From Halomonas sp. CH40 (GTDB lineage: Bacteria > Pseudomonadota > Gammaproteobacteria > Pseudomonadales > Halomonadaceae): a stretch of DNA of 64,000 nucleotides. Shown here in pieces: positions 7,798 through 17,001 of this stretch. The position numbers and the translations under genes are program-made. The notes beneath the pieces were generated by a model that was given only the letters and a program-made list of their open reading frames with translations, was not told the origin of the DNA and made no database searches. Position 1 is the stretch's first letter; each line of letters opens with the position of its first letter. The stretch covers positions 2,356,001 to 2,420,000 of the forward strand of contig CP112982.1 of assembly GCA_041875495.1 (NCBI GenBank). Reading direction: 5' to 3'.

Positions 7798-10031
7798 GCC
7801 GCCTCCTTGTGACGCAAAAGGAAGACATGGTGCAGGTTATGGCGGCGCTGGAAATCAGGGTCAAAGGTCTTGGCGGAAATATCCTCCACCTTGAATTCTT
7901 CGCGTAAGGTGCCATCCAGCTCGAAACGCCGCTGATTGTTGGAGAACACCAGAGTGCCCTCCGGCATCAGGCGCGCCATGGCCAATCGCACCAGTTGCGG
8001 ATGGTCACGCTGAATATCCAGGGTATCGCGCATTTTCTTCGAGTTGGAAAACGTCGGCGGGTCCATGAAGATAAGATCAAACTGGGTGCTGGCGGTTTCC
8101 AGCCACTTGAAGCAGTCATCATGTATGACTCTGTGACGGCTAGGATCAAGCCCATTGAGGGCAAAGTTGTCCTGGGCCCAGCTCAGATAGGTGTTGGACA
8201 TATCGACACTGACGCTGTCACTGGCGCCACCCAGGGCCGCATGCACCGTGGCTGACGCCGTATAACAGAACAGGTTGAGAAAGCGTTTGCCCTGCGCCAT
8301 CTCACCCAGCAGACGCCGCACCGGACGATGATCCAGAAACAGCCCCGTATCCAGATAGTCACGCAGGTTGACCCATAGGCGTGCGGGTCCTTCCTGCACC
8401 TCGAAACGCTCGCCGCTGGCATCACGCTTCTGATATTGCGACTTGCCAGCCTGACGCTCGCGCTGCTTGACATAAATCCGGCTGGCGTCCACTGCCAAGG
8501 CGTGAGGCAGGACTTCAAGGGCGTCAAACAGGCGCTTCTGGGCCTGGGCGGGGTTCACCGAGCGCGGCGGCATATATTCCTGAACGTGTACCCGGTCGGC
8601 GTAGATATCAATGGCCAGGGCAAATTCCGGCATATCGGCATCGTACAGTCGATAGCAGCTTTCACAGCTTTGTTTGAGCCATTTCTTCAGGCGCTTCTGG
8701 TTCTTTTTCAGCCGGTTGGCGAACATCTGGGCGTTATCAGACGAAGCTTGCTGTGGCGCATCTTCCGCCCCCTGTGAGGGAGCATCGCTTGACGTTGACG
8801 CGGCATGGCTGTCAGCGCTCTGGGCAGAGGTCCTGTACGCAGTGTCAGCGCCAATTTCCATTAACAGCAGCTTGGCATCCAGCGGGCCATTTTTCAGCGC
8901 ATACTGCTTGTGAGCTCTCAGCCCTAGCCGGTGGCCAAGATCCGGATTGCCAGTGAACACAGCCAGCGTCCAGCCGGGGAACAGCGCTTTGGCTTTTTCG
9001 CCCAGGGTCGCGTAAAGGCCGACCAGCTCCGGCAACTCCCCCAGCCGCTCGCCGTAAGGCGGATTGGTGATCAGCAGACCTGATGCTGATGCCAGACCTT
9101 CCGGGCGTTCAAGCTGGGCAACCCCCTGGCCATGAAAGGTGATCAGCGCCGGAATACCTGCGCGCATGGCGTTGGCCTTGGCCGCCGATAAGGCCGCCGG
9201 GCTTTGGTCAAAGCCGAACAGTGCATTCTTGCAACGTTTGCGGCCAATGCTGGCCCGCGCCTGGGCTTCACGCTGTAATTCTTCCCACACCGCTTGCTGG
9301 TGATGCGCCCAGCCGTGAAAACCAAAGCGCCGACGGTTCAGGTTAGGCGCCTGATCTGCTGCCATCAGCGCCGCCTCAATCAGCAGAGTGCCTGCCCCAC
9401 AGAGCGGGTCAATCAAAGGCTCACCAGCTTTGGCTCGGGCTTGCCAGCCCGCACGCACCAGCAAGGCAGCAGCAAGGTTTTCCTTGAGGGGCGCATGCCC
9501 CACATCCAGACGATACCCCCGCCGATGCAGGCTTTCCCCGGACAGGTCGATGCCCAGAGTCAGGTTGCTGCGGTGCAGATGAGCGTAAAGTCGCATATCC
9601 GGGGATTTGGTATCCACCTGTGGCCGCTCGGCGCCCGCCAGCGCCATGGCGTCCACCACGCCATCCTTGACCGTCTGGGCGCCAAAGCGCGTATGGCGGA
9701 TATGCTCACTGCGGCCATGGAAGTCGACCGCCAGGGTTTTGCCTGCTGCGATATGCTCGGCCCAAGGCACCACAGTGACAGCGCTGAGCAGCTGCGCGGC
9801 GGTATCCACCATGGACGCCCGCTGCAAAATGACAATCACCCGGTTGGCCAAGCGTGACCACAGACACAGGCGATACGCCGTCTCCAGGCTGGCGCTGACA
9901 TAAATACCTGCCACCGTGGTTTTACCCGGCGTGGCGCCCAGCTGAATCAGCTCTTCTTCCAGCAGTTGCTCGATGCCTTTTGGGCAGGTCACCAGCAGGT
10001 CAAGTGCTTCGTTTTGATATTGCTCGGTCAT
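7794..10031 (-). CDS. rlmKL: Bifunctional 23S rRNA methyltransferase RlmKL
   Basis: A fused enzyme of 745 residues that modifies two guanines in 23S rRNA: m2G2445 by the N-terminal RlmL half and m7G2069 by the C-terminal RlmK half. The N-terminal THUMP region is followed by the first methyltransferase with DPLCGAGTLLIEAAL (about 208-222) and NPPYGER (about 325). The second methyltransferase has LNLFCYTASATVHAALG (about 586-602) and FMDPPTFSNSKKM (about 655). A Ser/Ala/Gln-rich linker near residues 395-430 joins the halves and makes the protein slightly longer than the roughly 700-residue E. coli enzyme. It is the first gene of a unit with the glutaredoxin-like gene. Confidence 0.96.
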   Translation of the reverse strand: MTEQYQNEALDLLVTCPKGIEQLLEEELIQLGATPGKTTVAGIYVSASLETAYRLCLWSRLANRVIVILQRASMVDTAAQLLSAVTVVPWAEHIAAGKTLAVDFHGRSEHIRHTRFGAQTVKDGVVDAMALAGAERPQVDTKSPDMRLYAHLHRSNLTLGIDLSGESLHRRGYRLDVGHAPLKENLAAALLVRAGWQARAKAGEPLIDPLCGAGTLLIEAALMAADQAPNLNRRRFGFHGWAHHQQAVWEELQREAQARASIGRKRCKNALFGFDQSPAALSAAKANAMRAGIPALITFHGQGVAQLERPEGLASASGLLITNPPYGERLGELPELVGLYATLGEKAKALFPGWTLAVFTGNPDLGHRLGLRAHKQYALKNGPLDAKLLLMEIGADTAYRTSAQSADSHAASTSSDAPSQGAEDAPQQASSDNAQMFANRLKKNQKRLKKWLKQSCESCYRLYDADMPEFALAIDIYADRVHVQEYMPPRSVNPAQAQKRLFDALEVLPHALAVDASRIYVKQRERQAGKSQYQKRDASGERFEVQEGPARLWVNLRDYLDTGLFLDHRPVRRLLGEMAQGKRFLNLFCYTASATVHAALGGASDSVSVDMSNTYLSWAQDNFALNGLDPSRHRVIHDDCFKWLETASTQFDLIFMDPPTFSNSKKMRDTLDIQRDHPQLVRLAMARLMPEGTLVFSNNQRRFELDGTLREEFKVEDISAKTFDPDFQRRHNLHHVFLLRHKEAA

Positions 10032-10437
10032 AATTACTCAATCTTGGGCGCTTGATCATGGCGAATCAAGCGGGGTGATCATCGTCTGGCAGCGGCGTTT
10101 CCAGGCTGATATTACTATTTATGTCAATTCCATGTAGCTCTTATGACAATTTAATGGTCGACAAACCCTGGCCTTATGGTCTAACAATAAAGGGGTAGCT
10201 ACAGAATAACGCATGCGTTTGTTGTCGGGGATTCAGGGTTCGATTTTTGGCTCATTTTTTTGATTCACGACAACCATATGGCGTTGGGGTTGATGTTTCA
10301 GAAATGCAGGTTTGCTGCGTTCAGCACGTGAGTGCTTTACATCATCAGCATGACCTATCTCACCCCAACAGCCAGCTCCTGAAATGGCGGTTTTTTGCTA
10401 TTTCTCATCAAAGGCTTTCATTAGAAGAGGTTAGCCA
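10032..10437. other. Intergenic region between divergent rlmKL and rmf
   Basis: About 400 bases holding the divergent promoters. An open frame at 10247-10441 has no ribosome binding site and cysteine/histidine-rich, unrecognisable content, so it is not called. The segment 10271-10380 contains complementary GTTGGGGTTGA and TCACCCCAAC stretches that could fold a structured rmf leader. AGAGG before ATG 10438 is the rmf ribosome binding site. No firm promoter elements were identified. Confidence 0.4.
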
Positions 10438-10647
10438 ATGAAAAGACAAAAACGTGATCGCTTTCAACGGGCTTATGTACACGGCTATAAAGCAGGTGTC
10501 ACAGGACGCTCACGGGATGACTGCCCCAGTCAGGATGTCAATTTACGAGAATACTGGATGAGTGGTTGGCGTGAAGGACGCGGCGATCAGTGGAGCGGGA
10601 TGACGGGGGTTTCCGGCATCCACAAAAACCCCATGGTGATGACCTGA
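10438..10647 (+). CDS. rmf: Ribosome modulation factor Rmf
   Basis: A 69-residue basic protein that pairs ribosomes into inactive 100S dimers in stationary phase or under stress. The start MKRQKRDRFQRAYVHGYKAG and the central CP...REYWMSGWREGR pattern are diagnostic of Rmf. The C-terminal tail beyond the WREGR motif is longer than in E. coli Rmf (55 residues). It is preceded by AGAGG and followed by a strong terminator. In enterobacteria it is induced by ppGpp; the sequence here does not show how it is regulated. Confidence 0.95.
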   Translation: MKRQKRDRFQRAYVHGYKAGVTGRSRDDCPSQDVNLREYWMSGWREGRGDQWSGMTGVSGIHKNPMVMT

Positions 10648-10683
10648 ACCGGTAATACGCTGAGCGTGTCATCATGGAAGTTG

Positions 10684-10711
10684 AAGCCTGCCCCTATGCG
10701 GCAGGCTTTTT
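10684..10711. terminator. Rho-independent terminator after rmf, overlapping the 3' end of pyrD
   Basis: Stem AAGCCTGCC (10684-10692) with GGCAGGCTT (10700-10708), then a T run on the plus strand. The convergent pyrD stop codon (10694-10696) lies in the loop, so the pyrD coding end doubles as the terminator arm. Confidence 0.85.
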
Positions 10712-11731
10712 GTTATCTGCACTGACTGCCAACGCAGAAGCGCATGCATTGATCAGGCCTGGCCCCTGATAAATAAGCCCGGAGTAAAGCTGTACCAGAT
10801 CTGCCCCCGCTTCCAGCTTCTGCTGAGCCGCCTCACCGCTATCAATTCCCCCTACCCCAATAATCGGTATAGCAGGCAAATGCTGTCGCAATAGTCTAAT
10901 GACCCGGTTGGAGGCTTCAAACACCGGTTTACCTGATAGCCCACCGGCCTCTGTGCTTTGCGGGTCATCCTCTACCGCCTGGCGCTCAATGGTCGTATTG
11001 GTCGCAATCACGCCATCAAGGCCGTTACGCTCAATACTTTGTGCCACCAAGGCAATTTCCTCTTCACTCATATCCGGCGCAATCTTGACTAACAGCGGCA
11101 CACGCTGCTGGCGGGCATCATCCAGCTCAGTGGCGCGCGCTCTGATCGGCCCCAGCAGCGCATCCAGCTGTTCGCCAAACTGCAGGGTTCTAAGCCCCGG
11201 CGTATTGGGCGAGGAAATATTCACCGCGATGTAATCCGCCACATCGTGCACGGCGTCCAGGCAAAGCAGATAATCAGCCAGCGCATCCTCTACCGCCGTG
11301 CTCAGATTCTTGCCGATATTGATGCCGATAATGCCATCAAAACGGCTTTTCCTGACCTGCTCCACCAGGTGCGCCACCCCTTTGTTATTGAAACCAAAGC
11401 GGTTAATGATGGCATCATGCCCGGCAAGGCGAAACAAACGCGGTTTCGGATTGCCCGGCTGTGCCCTGGGGGTAACAGTGCCTACTTCGATAAAGCCAAA
11501 ACCTAAAGCCCCCAGCGCATCAAGGTGGTCGGCATTTTTATCCAGCCCTGCCGCCAACCCCACCCGGTTGGGAAAACGCAAACCCATCAGCTCTACCGGG
11601 TCAGCCACCCTTGCCCCTGCCAGCCGCTTGGCCGCCCCCAGGCGATGCAAGGTATCCAGCATGCCCATGGCCAGGGTGTGTGAGGCTTCGGGGTCAAGAC
11701 GAAAAAGCGCGGGACGAATAACGTGGTACAT
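10694..11731 (-). CDS. pyrD: Dihydroorotate dehydrogenase (quinone), class 2
   Basis: Membrane-associated FMN enzyme of 345 residues oxidising dihydroorotate to orotate with quinone in pyrimidine synthesis. The start at 11731 has AGAGGAA upstream and gives the amphipathic N-terminal helix MYHVIRPALFRLDPEASH typical of class 2. Visible are NRVGLAAGLDKNADH, the FIEVGTVTPRAQPGNPKPR motif, the catalytic-loop NISSPNTPGLR and C-terminal GVGGIDSGEAAQQK with FMN phosphate-binding glycines. The frame is open upstream to 11824, but that extension is cysteine-rich and unlikely. It runs convergently with rmf. Confidence 0.96.
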   Translation of the reverse strand: MYHVIRPALFRLDPEASHTLAMGMLDTLHRLGAAKRLAGARVADPVELMGLRFPNRVGLAAGLDKNADHLDALGALGFGFIEVGTVTPRAQPGNPKPRLFRLAGHDAIINRFGFNNKGVAHLVEQVRKSRFDGIIGINIGKNLSTAVEDALADYLLCLDAVHDVADYIAVNISSPNTPGLRTLQFGEQLDALLGPIRARATELDDARQQRVPLLVKIAPDMSEEEIALVAQSIERNGLDGVIATNTTIERQAVEDDPQSTEAGGLSGKPVFEASNRVIRLLRQHLPAIPIIGVGGIDSGEAAQQKLEAGADLVQLYSGLIYQGPGLINACASALAVSADNKKPAA

Positions 11732-11827
11732 GGTGGTTCCTCTGGCCAGGCAGCAATAAGCGGCCAGCATTATAGCGCAAAGCGGGCAAGAGCGGCAGGC
11801 TGGCGTGACAGACCAGACGCCCACAAC

Positions 11828-11866
11828 AAGAAACGCCGTGCCCGGCTAACCAGACACGGCGTTATT
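11828..11866 (-). terminator. Terminator of the gdhB transcript
   Basis: Inverted repeat AACGCCGTG (11832-11840) / CACGGCGTT (11855-11863), followed on the minus strand by a T-rich TTTCTTG. It lies 23 bases after the gdhB stop and before the pyrD leader. Confidence 0.7.
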
Positions 11867-11888
11867 TCAGCTACTTATGCGTATACGA

Positions 11889-14800
11889 TCAGGCTTCGCT
11901 ATCACTTTCAGCCAAGTCCACCAGTTCACGCACGGCCACGGCAAAGAGAGCAAAACCGCTTTCACTGCCGCTGCGCACTTCCTCTATCAGGCGGCACCAG
12001 CGGCGATGAAGATCGGCATGCTGATCCAGCCATTGTGCCACCCGCTCGTCCACGCCGTGGTTACCGGTTTCAAGCTTCAACACGCTGGTTGTCAGCGCCA
12101 GCTGCTGGCGGTCGATATCATCGCGGAAGGTTTCCCGCGCCTGGGCCTGCCAGGCATCGCGCACATCCAACCGGGTGACCTGCTGAATCATCCAGGGCAG
12201 TTCCAGGCGGCTGCCGACTTCATAGAACACCTCGGCAACGCGCTGGGGCTTTTCGTTGACATGGCGTGCCGCCTGGATGATACCCAGCCCCGCATACAGG
12301 CTGGGCGCTGCAGCAACGCTTCCTGCCAGGGTTTCAGGCACGCCGGCCTCAAGCAGCTCTTCACGGCGCTGCTCCCAGGCGGCCAGCTCTTCACCGCTAA
12401 GCAGCTCACCGATTCCTTCCTGCAGCTGAGCCAGGCGCGGGCCAAAGTATTCCACGGCATCCTGGGTGGAAAGCCCCAGATGCTGACGCAGGAACCAACG
12501 GGTGGCGCGACGCACCATACGCATCAGGTCCAGCATCATCCCGTACTGCACCTGACTGGATACGATGTTGTCCAGCGCTTCAATTTCCGCCCACAGGCTG
12601 GGCAGGTTAAAGCTGTCACGAGCAATGATGTAGGCGCGAGCAATATCAGCGCGACCAGCCCCGGTAGAGTCTATCAGGCGGCGTACGAAGACAACGCCCA
12701 TATGATCCACCAGATCATTGGCGACCTGGGTCGCGACAATTTCACGCTTCAGGCGATGCTCGTACATCTCGGTGAGATAGTTATCCACCAGTGGCTGTGG
12801 GAAGAGGCGCTCAAGATGACGATGAATATAGGGGTCATCCGGCACCTCGGAGACGATCAGGTCACCTTTCAGCGTGCTCTTGGCGTAAGAGATCAACACC
12901 GAGAGTTCTGGCAGGCTCATCCCCTCGCCGCTGCCTGAACGCTCTTTCAGGACGTCATCCTGCGGCAGGAACTCAAGCTCGCGGTCAATCTGCCCAACGG
13001 CTTCAAGCTCACTGATAAAGCGACGATAAGGGCCAATACCCTGCTGGGAGATCAGCGCCGACAGATCCAGGGCCTGGGTCTGGCGATAGTTGTCGAGAAT
13101 GACCAGATCTGCCACTTCATCGGTCATATCCGCCAGCAGCTTATTACGCTGCTTCTCGGTCATATCACCGCGCTTGACGATTTCATCAATCAGGATCTTG
13201 ATATTGACTTCATGGTCAGAGCAATTCACGCCACCGGCGTTATCAATGAAATCGGTGTAAACCAGCACGCCCTTATTGGCAGCCTCCATGCGGCCCAGCT
13301 GGGTACATCCCAGATTACCGCCCTCACCGATAACGCGGCAGTTCAGCTCACAGCCATTGATACGCAAGGCATCATTGGCTTTGTCGCCTACCTCGGCGTC
13401 GGTTTCCTCCGAGCCTTTCACATAGGTGCCAATACCGCCGTTCCAGAACAGGTCAATCTTCGCCTTGAGCATGGCACGGATCAGGTCATTGGGGGCCATC
13501 TGGGATTCACTGATGCCAAAGACGTCCTGCATCTGCGGCGTGATGCTGATGGATTTGGCACTCCGGCTGAAGATACCGCCCCCTTCAGAAATCAGCGACT
13601 TGTCAAAATCTTCCCAGCTGGAACGCGGCATAGTGAACAGGCGCTGGCGTTCAGCAAAGGTCGTAGCAGCATTCGGGTTGGGGTCAACAAAGATATGCAG
13701 GTGGTTGAAGGCACCCACCAGCTGAATATGTTCAGACAGCAGCATGCCGTTGCCGAATACATCGCCGCCCATATCACCAACACCGACTACGGTGAAGTTT
13801 TCGCGCTGGGTGTTCAGCCCCAGATTACGGAAATGGCGCTCAACCGATTCCCAGGCGCCCCGCGCGGTAATGCCCATCTTTTTGTGGTCATAACCATTGG
13901 CGCCGCCGGAGGCAAAGGCATCCCCCAGCCAGTGGCCGTACTCGACGGAGATTTCGTTGGCAATATCCGAAAACGTTGCCGTTCCCTTATCGGCGGCCAC
14001 CACCAGATAGGCATCATCGTCATCATGACGTACCACATTGTCTGGCGGCACAACGCCACTGCCCACCAGGTTGTCAGTGACATCCAGCAAGGCACGAATA
14101 AAGGTCTTGTAACAGGCAATACCTTCTTTCTGCACGGTTTCCCTGTCAGCATTTTCGGGCATCCGCTTACAGACAAAGCCACCTTTGGCACCCACCGGCA
14201 CAATCACGGCGTTTTTCACCTGCTGCGCCTTGACCAGCCCCAGCACCTCGGTGCGGAAGTCTTCCCGGCGGTCAGACCAGCGCAGCCCGCCACGGGCAAC
14301 CTTACCGCCGCGCAGGTGAACACCTTCCACCCTGGGCGAACAGACGAAGATCTCATAGGCAGGCCGCGGCTTGGGCATGCCGGTCACCTTGGAAGGCTCC
14401 AGCTTGTAGGCAATGTAATCCTTGAAGCGCCCCTGCTCACTCAGCTGATAGTAGTTGGTACGCAAGGTCGCCTGAACCAGTTCCACAAAGCGTCGCACCA
14501 GCTGGTCATCATTGAGGCTGGTAACCTGTTCAAGGTATTCATTAATACGTGCAAGACAGGCACTGCTGTCGCGATCCTCGCACAGAGGGTCAAAGCGCAG
14601 ACGGAACAGCTCCACCAACTCACGGGTAATATGCGGGTAGTTGGCCAGGGTAGAGGCAATATAGTTTTGCGACATACCAAAGCGAATCTGCTTGAGGTAA
14701 CGCGCGTAGCCGCGCAGCATCGCTACTTCACGCCAGTCCAGGTTGGCACCAATAATCAGCCGGTTGAAGGCATCGTTATCGGCTTCACCGCCCCAGATCC

Positions 14801-16712
14801 GCTTGAACGCCTCAGTGAATGCCTCACGCATTTCGCTCAGGCTAAGGTCGGCGCCACTATGTTCCAGTTCAAAATCGTGTATCCAGTAGCGCTCTGAGGG
14901 CGCGTTAATCTCATAAGGGCGTTCGCCGATCACCCGCAGCCCCAGGTTTTCCATCATCGGCAGCACATCCGAAAGCGGAATCTGTGATTCGCGATGGAAC
15001 AGCTTCAGGTTAAGGCCACCGCCCTGCTCTTCCAGCGGGCGATAGAGCGACAGCGCCAGGTCATCGCCATTATCCAGTGCCAATAGGTGCTGAATATCAA
15101 AGACACCGGTACGCGCACTGAAATCCTCCCGATAGCTGGCAGAAAAGGCGCTGCTGAAGCGCTCCATCAACCGGTTGGCACTTTCTTCCCCAAAGCCTTC
15201 CACCATGGCGGACTGCAGCTCATCTTTCCAGCTGCGCGCCAACTGCGAGACCTTGTGTTCGATACGTTTCAGGTCAAACTTGCCTGGCTTATCGCCGTTG
15301 AAACGCAGGATCAGCTGAATACGCGCCAGCACCGACTCGGAAAGATAGGTATTAAAGTCACCAAAATGCGCATCCATTTCTTCGCATAGCAGGTTCTGAA
15401 TGCGTTGGCGCAAGTCGGTGGAAAATACATCCCGAGGGACAAAAATCAGACAGGAATAGAATTTGCCGCTCACATCCGCGCGCACAAACAGGCGCACTTG
15501 GCGGCGTTCACGAATATTGAGAATGCCCAGCGCTGTTCCGGCCAGAGACTCGGTCGAGGTCTGGAACAGATCATCACGCGGATAGACTTCCAGTACCTGC
15601 AGCAACTGTTTGCCGTTATGGCCTTGAGGGTTGAAGCCGGCAATGTCCATCACCGCCTTCAGTTTACGGCGCAGTACCGGAATATTACGCGGTGATTCAT
15701 TATAGACGGTGGCAGTAAACAGCCCAAAGAAGCGTCTCTCACCTATCACATTGCCGTCATCGTCGTAGCGGTCAATCGTGATGTAATCCGGGTAGGTAGG
15801 ACGATGAACCCGGGAATGATGAGCACTTTTGGCAAACGACAATAGCTGGGGCACGAGTACGTAATCGTTGTTCTCGTCAACGCCCTGCTCGGTACGGATG
15901 CGTTCGCAGTAGCGCGGATAATCCAGCCGGAACACACCCAGAACGCTGTCGTTGTCGCGCACCAGTTCGCCGTCTTGAAGGGTGTATTCGTCATAGCCCA
16001 GATAAGTGAAATTATCTTTGACCAACCATTCCAGAAACGCGATCGCTTCTTCGTGATCATCCGGGTCGATCTGCGGCGGGCAGACTTTTTCCAGCTCCTG
16101 AATGGCCTCACGGGTACGCGCACACATGCCGTCATAGTCATTGACTGCAGTGCGCACATCACACAGCACGTCATGAAGATTCTGCTCGATAACCGCCAGG
16201 GCATCGCGGTCAGTATGGCGATCCACTTCAATAACAATCAGCGATTCGCGGCTGTCAGGCGTATCGTCATTCTGGGATGGAACCAGCCGCTTAAGCTGGT
16301 GCTGGCCATCGCGTTCCACTGAGAGGACAGCATTCTGAATCGCATGAACCGTCAAGCCACGGCGGTTAAGCTCGATACGCACCGAATCGACCAGAAACGG
16401 CATATCCGCATGCAACACCGCCACAAAGGTGTGGGTCGACTGCCAACCATGCTCTTCAAAATCAGGATTGAAGACGGCTACTTTGGGACTTTCTGGTTCA
16501 TGATGCTGAAGAAACTGCCAGATGGAGAGGGTGGCGCCGTAAAGGTCATCCAGCCGCCGGTCAATGAGATCCTCGACAGGCACGGTGGCATAAAACTGCC
16601 GCGCAAAAGCATCAATCGCCGCCGCTCTAGCGGGCTCCAGACGCGATTCCAGCCGTTCCTTTAACTGTTTGAGAAGATCCTGTCGGCTCTCTTCAATCGC
16701 AATGTAATGCAT
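11889..16712 (-). CDS. gdhB: NAD-specific glutamate dehydrogenase, 180-kDa class
   Basis: A very large catabolic glutamate dehydrogenase of 1607 residues, converting glutamate to 2-oxoglutarate and ammonia with NAD. The size matches the L_180 class known from Pseudomonas, Psychrobacter and Streptomyces. The N-terminal third is the regulatory ACT-like region. The catalytic core shows GGLRWSDRREDFRTEVLGL and the substrate lysine region PVGAKGGFVCK (about 840-850). A Rossmann segment VGVGDMGGDVFGNGML and HIFVDPNPNA follow, and the C-terminal helical domain completes it. ATG 16712 is preceded by GAGGTGAT. Long antisense frames lie opposite, but they are codon-bias shadows. Confidence 0.96.
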   Translation of the reverse strand: MHYIAIEESRQDLLKQLKERLESRLEPARAAAIDAFARQFYATVPVEDLIDRRLDDLYGATLSIWQFLQHHEPESPKVAVFNPDFEEHGWQSTHTFVAVLHADMPFLVDSVRIELNRRGLTVHAIQNAVLSVERDGQHQLKRLVPSQNDDTPDSRESLIVIEVDRHTDRDALAVIEQNLHDVLCDVRTAVNDYDGMCARTREAIQELEKVCPPQIDPDDHEEAIAFLEWLVKDNFTYLGYDEYTLQDGELVRDNDSVLGVFRLDYPRYCERIRTEQGVDENNDYVLVPQLLSFAKSAHHSRVHRPTYPDYITIDRYDDDGNVIGERRFFGLFTATVYNESPRNIPVLRRKLKAVMDIAGFNPQGHNGKQLLQVLEVYPRDDLFQTSTESLAGTALGILNIRERRQVRLFVRADVSGKFYSCLIFVPRDVFSTDLRQRIQNLLCEEMDAHFGDFNTYLSESVLARIQLILRFNGDKPGKFDLKRIEHKVSQLARSWKDELQSAMVEGFGEESANRLMERFSSAFSASYREDFSARTGVFDIQHLLALDNGDDLALSLYRPLEEQGGGLNLKLFHRESQIPLSDVLPMMENLGLRVIGERPYEINAPSERYWIHDFELEHSGADLSLSEMREAFTEAFKRIWGGEADNDAFNRLIIGANLDWREVAMLRGYARYLKQIRFGMSQNYIASTLANYPHITRELVELFRLRFDPLCEDRDSSACLARINEYLEQVTSLNDDQLVRRFVELVQATLRTNYYQLSEQGRFKDYIAYKLEPSKVTGMPKPRPAYEIFVCSPRVEGVHLRGGKVARGGLRWSDRREDFRTEVLGLVKAQQVKNAVIVPVGAKGGFVCKRMPENADRETVQKEGIACYKTFIRALLDVTDNLVGSGVVPPDNVVRHDDDDAYLVVAADKGTATFSDIANEISVEYGHWLGDAFASGGANGYDHKKMGITARGAWESVERHFRNLGLNTQRENFTVVGVGDMGGDVFGNGMLLSEHIQLVGAFNHLHIFVDPNPNAATTFAERQRLFTMPRSSWEDFDKSLISEGGGIFSRSAKSISITPQMQDVFGISESQMAPNDLIRAMLKAKIDLFWNGGIGTYVKGSEETDAEVGDKANDALRINGCELNCRVIGEGGNLGCTQLGRMEAANKGVLVYTDFIDNAGGVNCSDHEVNIKILIDEIVKRGDMTEKQRNKLLADMTDEVADLVILDNYRQTQALDLSALISQQGIGPYRRFISELEAVGQIDRELEFLPQDDVLKERSGSGEGMSLPELSVLISYAKSTLKGDLIVSEVPDDPYIHRHLERLFPQPLVDNYLTEMYEHRLKREIVATQVANDLVDHMGVVFVRRLIDSTGAGRADIARAYIIARDSFNLPSLWAEIEALDNIVSSQVQYGMMLDLMRMVRRATRWFLRQHLGLSTQDAVEYFGPRLAQLQEGIGELLSGEELAAWEQRREELLEAGVPETLAGSVAAAPSLYAGLGIIQAARHVNEKPQRVAEVFYEVGSRLELPWMIQQVTRLDVRDAWQAQARETFRDDIDRQQLALTTSVLKLETGNHGVDERVAQWLDQHADLHRRWCRLIEEVRSGSESGFALFAVAVRELVDLAESDSEA

Positions 16713-17001
16713 TTATCACCTCAACTGCCAAGGCCATTACCGGCCAAAACGAAGATCGTTGGCTGTTAAGCCACCAAGAGACCGAGCCTACGCGACCTCT
16801 TCGGCCAACCCCAGCCAACTGACGTCTTACTCATAACGCATACCAATTGTGCATTGTTATTTATACGTTTTACGAACGGATGACCATTAGCGACCTCTAA
16901 ATAGCTAAATACACCTTGGCCAGCCCTCACTGAGTAACCTGTTCATTGTGTTATAGATATTGATACTATGGATAAGCCTGTATACATCTTGGCGACACGC
17001 G
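16713..17001. promoter_or_regulatory. gdhB promoter region
   Basis: A 289-base AT-richer gap between the gdhB start and the trmA stop, both on the minus strand. It must carry the gdhB promoter. I could not fix -35/-10 boxes or an operator with confidence, and no gene is visible. Confidence 0.4.

Noticed and set aside
10247-10441. A 64-codon frame just upstream of rmf
   Set aside because: No ribosome binding site, unrecognisable content, and its end overlaps the rmf start. It is better explained as the rmf leader.
13212-14897. A 561-codon open frame on the plus strand opposite gdhB
   Set aside because: It lies wholly antisense to a clear NAD-glutamate dehydrogenase, has His/Gln-rich unrecognisable content and no ribosome binding site. 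It is a codon-bias shadow, as are the long frames opposite icd (32022-33131) and gtsA (60233-61336).
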